A stretch of 14,564 nt of DNA from JAAYZX01 sp040770645 (lineage in GTDB: Bacteria; Actinomycetota; Thermoleophilia; RBG-16-64-13). The translations under genes were made by a program, and so were the position numbers. Below the pieces are notes generated by a model. The model had not been told where the DNA came from and did not search any database. It was given only the letters and a program-made list of their open reading frames with translations. Location: NCBI GenBank assembly GCA_040770645.1, contig JAXGIS010000027.1, positions 1 through 14,564 on the forward strand, written 5' to 3'. Positions 8,796-14,564 of the stretch are shown here, one piece after another (position 1 is the first letter of the stretch; each line of letters starts with the position of its first letter).

Positions 8796-9265
8796 ATGGT
8801 CTGTCATCGGCACACGCGCACAGCCGCTGCCGATGCCATTATCAAACTCAGCCGAGCGCACAACTCGGTCGCGACGCGGGTCCAGCAAGCACCTTTCGGA
8901 GCCTGACCGACTTCTTCACGCAGTTTGCTGTTCTGGAGGTCCTGTATAGCAAGGGTTCGATGTCGCAGAAGGATATCAGCAAGAAAATCCTTCGCCAAAG
9001 CAGCGGCAACATGACGCGGTCATTGATCAACTCGAACACAGGGGTTTGCTGAACGCGAGATTGCCCGATGACTGCCGCACGAATCTGGTCAAACTCACGG
9101 CATGAAGGGCGGGGGTTGATTGCGATTTTCTGCCATGCCACCTGGATGTTCGGCGCGCGCGAGTTCAGCGTGCTTACATGCGATGAGCTTTCGCTATTCG
9201 CCTCGTTTCTGAAACGTTTGGGCCTTGGAAGCGCGCTGAACCCGAGCGATGGCGAGGACCATTGA
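8796..9265 (+). pseudogene. MarR-family transcriptional regulator (frameshifted)
   Basis: Winged-helix DNA-binding repressor or activator of the MarR family, usually a dimer that responds to a small phenolic or carboxylic ligand. Start ATG 8796 is tentative, chosen because it gives the usual length of about 155 residues. Frames combine to ADAIIKLSRAHNSVATRVQQ, LTDFFTQFAVLEVLYSKG, SMSQKDISKKIL (helix-turn-helix), a recognition-helix region SSGNMTAVIDQLEHRGLL, a wing with DDCRTNLVKLT and EGRGLI, and a C-terminal dimer helix DELSLFASFLKRLGLGS. The stop is TGA 9263-9265. It follows the transporter operon and precedes the reductase gene, so it may control either. At least four frame corrections are needed. 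Confidence 0.72.
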
Positions 9266-9294
9266 CCGGCTAAGCCACTTACTTCGACTGAGTG

Positions 9295-9312
9295 CCGATC
9301 TCTGGCGATCGG
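9295..9312. promoter_or_regulatory. Inverted repeat, possible MarR operator
   Basis: CCGATC (9295-9300), a 6-base spacer, then GATCGG (9307-9312) form a perfect palindrome in the 75-base gap between the MarR-like gene and the reductase gene. MarR proteins bind pseudo-palindromes of about 16-20 bases. Position and size fit, but such a short repeat can arise by chance. Confidence 0.3.
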
Positions 9313-9340
9313 TACGACATAAACCGAAAGGGGTTCCATC

Positions 9341-10496
9341 ATGTTGTTCGAACCGTTCACCATCAACGGCAAGCTCGAGCTCAAGAACCGCATCGTCATG
9401 CCCCCGGCCGTCACCCGGCTGGCCACGGTGGACGGTGAGACCACTCCGGAGCTCATCGACCGCTACATGCTGTACAGCAAGGGCGGCACCGCGCTGATCT
9501 TGATGGAAGCGGTCTCCGTGGAGCGCCAGAAGAGCGGCCAGCTCCTGCGCCTAAACGAAGACAAGTTCATCGCCGGCTTTCGGGAGCTGGCCAACCGGGT
9601 ACACGCCGAGACCGACGCCAAGATCGCTCCCCAGATCCTGCACTTCATGAAGATCGCCCGCTCCGGCTACCGCCAGAAGGTGGAAGACCTGGAGTACGAG
9701 TACATCAAGGCCATGCCCGGTCTGTGGGCCGACGCCGCCTACCGGGCCCGGCAGGCGGGCATGGACGCCGTGGAGCTGCACTTCGCCCACGCCTACACCC
9801 TGGCCTCCTTCCTGTCCCGCTACAACAAGCGCAAAGACGAGTACGGCGGCGCCAAGATGGAGAACCGCATGCGCCTGATGAGCGAGATCATCGTGGCCGT
9901 GCGCGCCGCCGTGGGCGAGGACTTCTGCGTGGGTTGCCGCATCAACGGCGACGAGTTCACGCTGGGGGGCAACACCCTGACCCACTCGCGCCAGATCGCG
10001 CTGCGCTGCGCCGAGCTGGGCCTGGACTACGTGTCGGTGTCGGCCGGCGGCAAGTTCGAGGACGCCGTGCCCAAGGAGGGCGAGGCGCTCGACCCCTACA
10101 CCGGCTACTCCGGTACCCGCACCATGCCCCCGGCCTGGATGCCGGAGCGGGTCAACCTGTACCTGGCCGCCGACATCAAGCAACACCTGCGCGCCGCCGG
10201 CCACACCATCCCCGTCATCGGCGCCGGGCGCATCCCCACCCCCGAAGTGGCGGAAGACATCCTGGCCCGGGGCGACGTGGATCTGATCGGCCTGTGCCGG
10301 CCCATCCTGTGCGACCCCTACTGGCCCAACAAGTACCAAGCCGGCCGCCGCAAAGACGTGCTCAAGTGCACCTACTGCAACCACTGCTGGGAGATGGAGG
10401 GGGCTTCGCCACGGTGGAGTGCATCCAGTGGAAGCCGCGCAAGGGGAGCCGCAGCCTTAAAGCTCGTACCTTGCCACCCTCTAAGGAAGGATCAGG

Positions 10497-10506
<10 letters not shown>
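9341..10506 (+). CDS. Old Yellow Enzyme-family NADH:flavin/[4Fe-4S] oxidoreductase
   Basis: Flavin-dependent C=C reductase of the OYE/2,4-dienoyl-CoA reductase group, short form (FMN barrel plus cluster motif, lacking the C-terminal dinucleotide-binding domains). ATG 9341 has GAAAGGGG 7 bases upstream. Landmarks: N-terminal LFEPFTINGKLELKNRIVMP, HFAH (His147, His150, usually HGAH), NKRKDEYGG, the phosphate-binding GAGRIPTPEVAED (from residue 294), LIGLCRPILCDP, and the cluster motif beginning C343-T-Y-C346-N-H-C349. As written, the frame leaves the homology after residue 353 and runs on into the next gene. Adding one G to the G run 10399-10403 gives GGFATVECIQWKPRKG and a stop at 10504-10506. 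It also places a fourth cysteine 11 residues after C349, as in dienoyl-CoA reductases. About 389 residues. Substrate unknown, presumably an enoate or enoyl-CoA. Confidence 0.85.
10483..10490 (+). promoter_or_regulatory. Shine-Dalgarno site of the ligase gene
   Basis: AAGGAAGG lies 6 bases before ATG 10497, inside the corrected 3' end of the reductase gene. It supports a separate start for the ligase and translational coupling by a 10-base gene overlap. Confidence 0.6.
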
Positions 10507-12166
<1,660 letters not shown>

Positions 12167-12215
12167 GCGCCCAAGGGAGCCCACCAGGCTCCGGCGGTGC
12201 AGACGCAAAAGACAA

Positions 12216-12247
12216 GGTGAGGGTGCGGGCCCCGCCCCACCCTCACC
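12216..12247. terminator. Strong hairpin after the ligase gene
   Basis: GGTGAGGGTG (12216-12225) pairs perfectly with CACCCTCACC (12238-12247). An inner GGGC/GCCC extends the stem past one bulged C, leaving a 3-base loop. It begins 50 bases after the ligase stop. On the + strand no T run follows. On the - strand the stem is followed by TTGTCTTTTGC, so it resembles an intrinsic terminator better in that direction, or a weak bidirectional one. Confidence 0.6.
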
Positions 12248-12277
12248 CCATAGGACCTAACAACCCATAGACCAACG

Positions 12278-12640
12278 AAATATTCACACAATGAATAGGA
12301 AACCTCAGGCCTACAATGGCTCCCTGACTATCATCAGATAACAGTCATTTTGCAATTTGTAGATATTGTACATTTACTCCTGCAAAGCCACAGATGCCTC
12401 AGAAGAGTAGCACCAGGACTGGAGAGATTGACTGGCCAGAATTCTGCATGTTTATGAGCTTTCAGACATGGGAAACATCTCCTCCAGCAGCTATGATCAT
12501 TTCAACATGTTCCTACCCAGTATGCTGCCATGAGCAGGAGACAGAGCTATATTCGTGAGCCTCAGGTGGAAAGATAAAGGACACGGAGGGAGAGAGAGGG
12601 GGGGAGGGGGCACTTAGCAATAAAACCAGTTATTTTGCGC
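12278..12640. other. CpG-free, non-coding, vertebrate-like insert
   Basis: By hand count no CpG occurs from after the ACG at about 12276 until the TCG at about 12553, while TG and CA are frequent; G+C over 12301-12540 is 108/240. No frame codes for anything recognisable, and stops are dense in all frames. Both flanks are CpG-rich bacterial sequence. Such depletion is typical of methylated vertebrate nuclear DNA. The exact borders are not visible: bacterial-like composition returns gradually after about 12630, where GCGCGG occurs. The likeliest explanation is host or contaminant DNA joined during cloning or assembly. An AT-rich bacterial intergenic region is less likely, since it would not normally be CpG-free. 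Confidence 0.6.
12585..12610. repeat. 26-base purine-only tract with long G runs
   Basis: Only A and G occur from 12585 to 12610: GGA, GGG, a short GA repeat, then runs of seven and five G separated by one A. This simple-sequence type is common in vertebrate introns and intergenic DNA and rare in bacteria. The G runs could also fold into a quadruplex. Confidence 0.7.
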
Positions 12641-12907
12641 GGTTCATTTTAACATATGCTTCCACTTCAATTCACAGCCGGTAAGAGCTGGCTACCTCTG
12701 TAAATAACTACATATGATGATGCTTTTCATGCACCGGCATATTATTCTAACCAAGCATCCGGTCCAGGATGCCCCCGTCCTTTCCTAAAACACCTGCGAT
12801 TCCCGCCATAAAAAATCAACATCCTCCCTTGCTTTTTCTGACCGCTCCAGCGGCTTCGCAACATACGCCAGAGAAAAAATCCAGGCCGACCACATCCCGC
12901 GAGCCTC
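12641..12907. other. Gene-free stretch downstream of the corrinoid protein gene
   Basis: About 270 bases of moderately AT-rich sequence with normal CpG from about 12675 on. One 84-codon + frame begins at 12769, but it overlaps the end of the - strand corrinoid gene, is arginine/proline-rich and has no motif. No clear intrinsic terminator for the - strand operon was found, although several T runs occur on that strand. Confidence 0.4.
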
Positions 12908-13594
12908 TCATGAAGCCGCCCGGTAGGAATCCAGGATGCGCACCGCTTCGAAGCCGTCGGCGCAGTAGGCGTCGGCGCCGATCTCGCGGGCGAATTCCTC
13001 CGACACCGCGGCTCCGCCGATGAGCACCTTGAGCGAGTCCCGAAGGCCGGCCGCCTTCAGGGCTTCCACGATCTCACCCATGACGAGCATGGTCGTCGTC
13101 AGGAGCGCCGACAGGCCGAGAAAATCCGGCTTGTTTTCCCGGACATAGGCGACGATTCTGTCCGTGGGAACGTCGATGCCGAGATCGGCCACCTCGTAAC
13201 CCGCGCCTTTCAGGAGAATGGCCACGATATTTTTCCCGATGTCGTGAATATCTCCCTTGACGGTGACGATGGCGAACTTCCCCTTCATGGCGACGTCGGC
13301 CGCCTCGAGATGGGGTTTCAAAATGTCCATGGCCTCGCTCACCGCTTCGGCCGAGGCCAGCATGTCCGGGACGTAATACTCCCCGGCGTTGAATTTTTCA
13401 CCCACCACCTCCATGCCGGCGGTGAGGCCTTCGGCGATGATTTTCTTTGCCGGGACGCCGTTTTCCAGCGCCGTCCGGGTCAGTTCCACGACACCGGGAC
13501 CGGTGAGGGTGTCATCGATGCCCTCGTCGTCTTCGGTCATCCGACCCTGAATGACGTTTTCTTTCAGCCTTTCTATGATATCGTTGTTCATCAT
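12908..13594 (-). CDS. Corrinoid-binding methyl carrier protein (MttC/MtbC-like)
   Basis: Cobalamin-binding protein that shuttles a methyl group from a substrate-specific methyltransferase to a second methyltransferase (to CoM, tetrahydrofolate or similar). The 228 residues show an N-terminal helical cap domain (about 1-100, with YYVPDMLASAEAVSEAMDIL) and a Rossmann-like B12 domain with GDIHDIGKNI. Here D115-x-H117-x-x-G120 is the DxHxxG motif and H117 the predicted lower cobalt ligand. SALLTTTM (162-169) and IGGAAVS (192-198) are the other cofactor contacts. Length and order match the dimethylamine/trimethylamine corrinoid proteins and those paired with non-pyrrolysine MttB homologues. The ATG at 13594 overlaps the mttB stop as ATGA, and a second in-frame ATG follows at once with GGGAG better spaced to it, so either may be used. 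The gene ends in TGA. Confidence 0.93.
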   Translation of the reverse strand: MMNNDIIERLKENVIQGRMTEDDEGIDDTLTGPGVVELTRTALENGVPAKKIIAEGLTAGMEVVGEKFNAGEYYVPDMLASAEAVSEAMDILKPHLEAADVAMKGKFAIVTVKGDIHDIGKNIVAILLKGAGYEVADLGIDVPTDRIVAYVRENKPDFLGLSALLTTTMLVMGEIVEALKAAGLRDSLKVLIGGAAVSEEFAREIGADAYCADGFEAVRILDSYRAAS

Positions 13595-14564
13595 CCTCTC
13601 CCTTCTTCATAAATGTTCAGCCGTGGCAGCAGGCCTGGTATTTCATTGAATATTCGTGATGTCTTCTCGCGGTCGACGGGCACGACGGGTTTTGCCAGGA
13701 GGGCTTTCATCCGTTCATGGGCCAGGTGAAAAACCCGGTCGCTGCGCCTGTCTCCCTCGAAGGCATAGAGGGGTGACAGGAGACCGCTTCGCATGACTTT
13801 CCGGACGTAACCGATGAAAAGCTTCTGCGGCGTCGGCAGTACCTTTCGGATCTGCCCGAGGACTTCCTCCATCTCCCCGTCGTCGATCCGGGGAGGCCTG
13901 AGAAAATGCCTGATCATGGCGAAATGGGCGTCATCGAGCACCGCCTGGAGAGGGGAAAATACGGCATTGCAGTCCAAAAGACCATAGGCGCAGTGGAGAA
14001 ACTGGGGCCCGCTCATGGTGACGGTGATATTGGAGAAAAGGCGCTCGATGGACGACTGCTGGCCGGGAACCATGGCGTCGCTGATCCCCGAGGTCGAATA
14101 ATTCGGGATCCCGTAAAACCGGGCCATCTGGGTGCAGTCGATGGTGTACTGGCTCGTTTCAACGGCGCCGTATGAATCGGCAAGCGTGTCCATCCGTGTT
14201 TTTGTGGGGACCGTTCCATAGAGGATAGGCGTTCCCCCGTTGACAAGCTGCCCCAGGGTGATCCCCGCGAGAACTTCCGCGTTGATCTGGGCCAGGATGC
14301 CCGCCTCCCTGATGGGGGCGGTGCTCCCCGCCTGGGGCGCCGAGGAAACCACCACGGGAAGTCCCCGGGCACAGATCTCCATGAAGGCGTCCGTCGTGTC
14401 GTCCACGAACTGGAGAGGGCTCTTGACGAGACAGCAGATGAGCGAGATTATCGGGTTTCTTTTCAGGGCCTCTTCACCGCCGGCAATGATTTCCGCCATT
14501 CTGACGACGTTATCGAGCTGGCCGAGGCTGGTGAGACCGGCCTGAACGTGCTTGGTCGTGTTGT
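13591..14564 (-). CDS. MttB-family (trimethylamine/betaine-type) corrinoid methyltransferase, 5'-truncated
   Basis: Transfers a methyl group from a methylated amine, betaine or related compound to the Co(I) corrinoid protein encoded next to it. The frame is open to the window edge: 21 residues precede the first internal Met at 14499 (KHVQAGLTSLGQLDNVVRMA), so the gene continues outside. About 323 of the usual 480-500 residues are visible. Family blocks are GLPVVVSSAPQAGSTAPIRE, AEVLAGITLGQLVNGGTPIL, YGTVPTKTRMDTL, YGIPNYSTSGISDAMVPGQQ and a C-terminal helical end. Archaeal MttB carries pyrrolysine (UAG) at about residue 334. No in-frame TAG occurs in the visible part, which should include that position, so this is a non-pyrrolysine homologue like the glycine betaine enzyme MtgB. 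Its substrate is not determined by sequence. It ends with TGA overlapping the corrinoid gene start. Confidence 0.92.
   Translation of the reverse strand, partial: NTTKHVQAGLTSLGQLDNVVRMAEIIAGGEEALKRNPIISLICCLVKSPLQFVDDTTDAFMEICARGLPVVVSSAPQAGSTAPIREAGILAQINAEVLAGITLGQLVNGGTPILYGTVPTKTRMDTLADSYGAVETSQYTIDCTQMARFYGIPNYSTSGISDAMVPGQQSSIERLFSNITVTMSGPQFLHCAYGLLDCNAVFSPLQAVLDDAHFAMIRHFLRPPRIDDGEMEEVLGQIRKVLPTPQKLFIGYVRKVMRSGLLSPLYAFEGDRRSDRVFHLAHERMKALLAKPVVPVDREKTSRIFNEIPGLLPRLNIYEEGRG

Noticed and set aside
1..9265. Programmed frameshifting as the reason for the many frame changes
   Set aside because: The shifts are numerous, occur at varied sequences in every gene and go in both directions. 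Slippery heptamers with downstream structure were not seen consistently.
9551..10384. A 277-codon - strand frame opposite the reductase gene
   Set aside because: Val/Gly/His-rich composition is typical of antisense shadows in high-G+C genes. It has no motif, and the + strand frame has clear homology.
12278..12640. Mobile element or phage attachment region between the bacterial segments
   Set aside because: No terminal inverted repeats, transposase or integrase remnant or duplicated target was seen. CpG depletion points to eukaryotic DNA instead.
12769..13023. 84-codon + frame opposite the corrinoid gene end
   Set aside because: Arg/Pro-rich, no motif or ribosome site, and it overlaps a well-supported gene on the other strand.
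13591..14564. Pyrrolysine-containing MttB
   Set aside because: No in-frame TAG was found in the visible 323 codons, which should cover the pyrrolysine position.

Overview
This window looks like metagenomic or draft-assembly DNA built from at least three compositionally different pieces. (1) Positions 1 to about 9300 (G+C roughly 55-60%) hold bacterial genes, all on the + strand: the tail of a first branched-chain amino acid type ABC transporter (livG', livF), a radical SAM protein, an EamA/DMT permease, a second complete transporter set in the order livK-livH-livM-livG-livF, and a MarR-family regulator. Nearly every gene here is broken by several single-base frame changes, yet its conserved motifs are intact. 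Only livM reads through over most of its length. (2) Positions 9341-12166 (G+C about two thirds) hold an Old Yellow Enzyme-type flavin/iron-sulfur reductase and an AMP-forming acyl-CoA ligase. In the given sequence they are joined into one 941-codon frame, but the junction is best explained by two single-base omissions. The genes were probably separate, with overlapping ends, and a strong hairpin follows the ligase.

(3) Positions about 12278-12553 contain no CpG at all (45% G+C in the part counted), with no coding signal and a purine tract just after. This composition is typical of vertebrate nuclear DNA and foreign to both flanks. (4) From about 12640 the sequence looks bacterial again. The - strand carries a two-gene operon: an MttB-family corrinoid methyltransferase (cut by the window edge, without an in-frame amber codon in the visible part) and its cognate corrinoid-binding protein, joined by an ATGA overlap.

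Host: bacterial, probably anaerobic, judged from the [4Fe-4S] dienoyl-CoA-reductase-like enzyme, the radical SAM protein and the corrinoid methyltransferase system. A phylum cannot be named safely, and the left and right bacterial parts may come from different organisms. If the left part is one locus, the simplest reading is import of a carboxylic substrate by the liv-type transporter, CoA activation by the ligase, reduction of a C=C bond by the flavoprotein, and control by MarR. The right operon would feed methyl groups from a quaternary or tertiary amine-like compound into corrinoid-dependent C1 metabolism.

The main result is structural. The window is probably a chimera with an error-rich left part, and the apparent reductase-ligase fusion should not be taken as a new protein architecture. 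No CRISPR array, tRNA, rRNA or insertion sequence was recognised.
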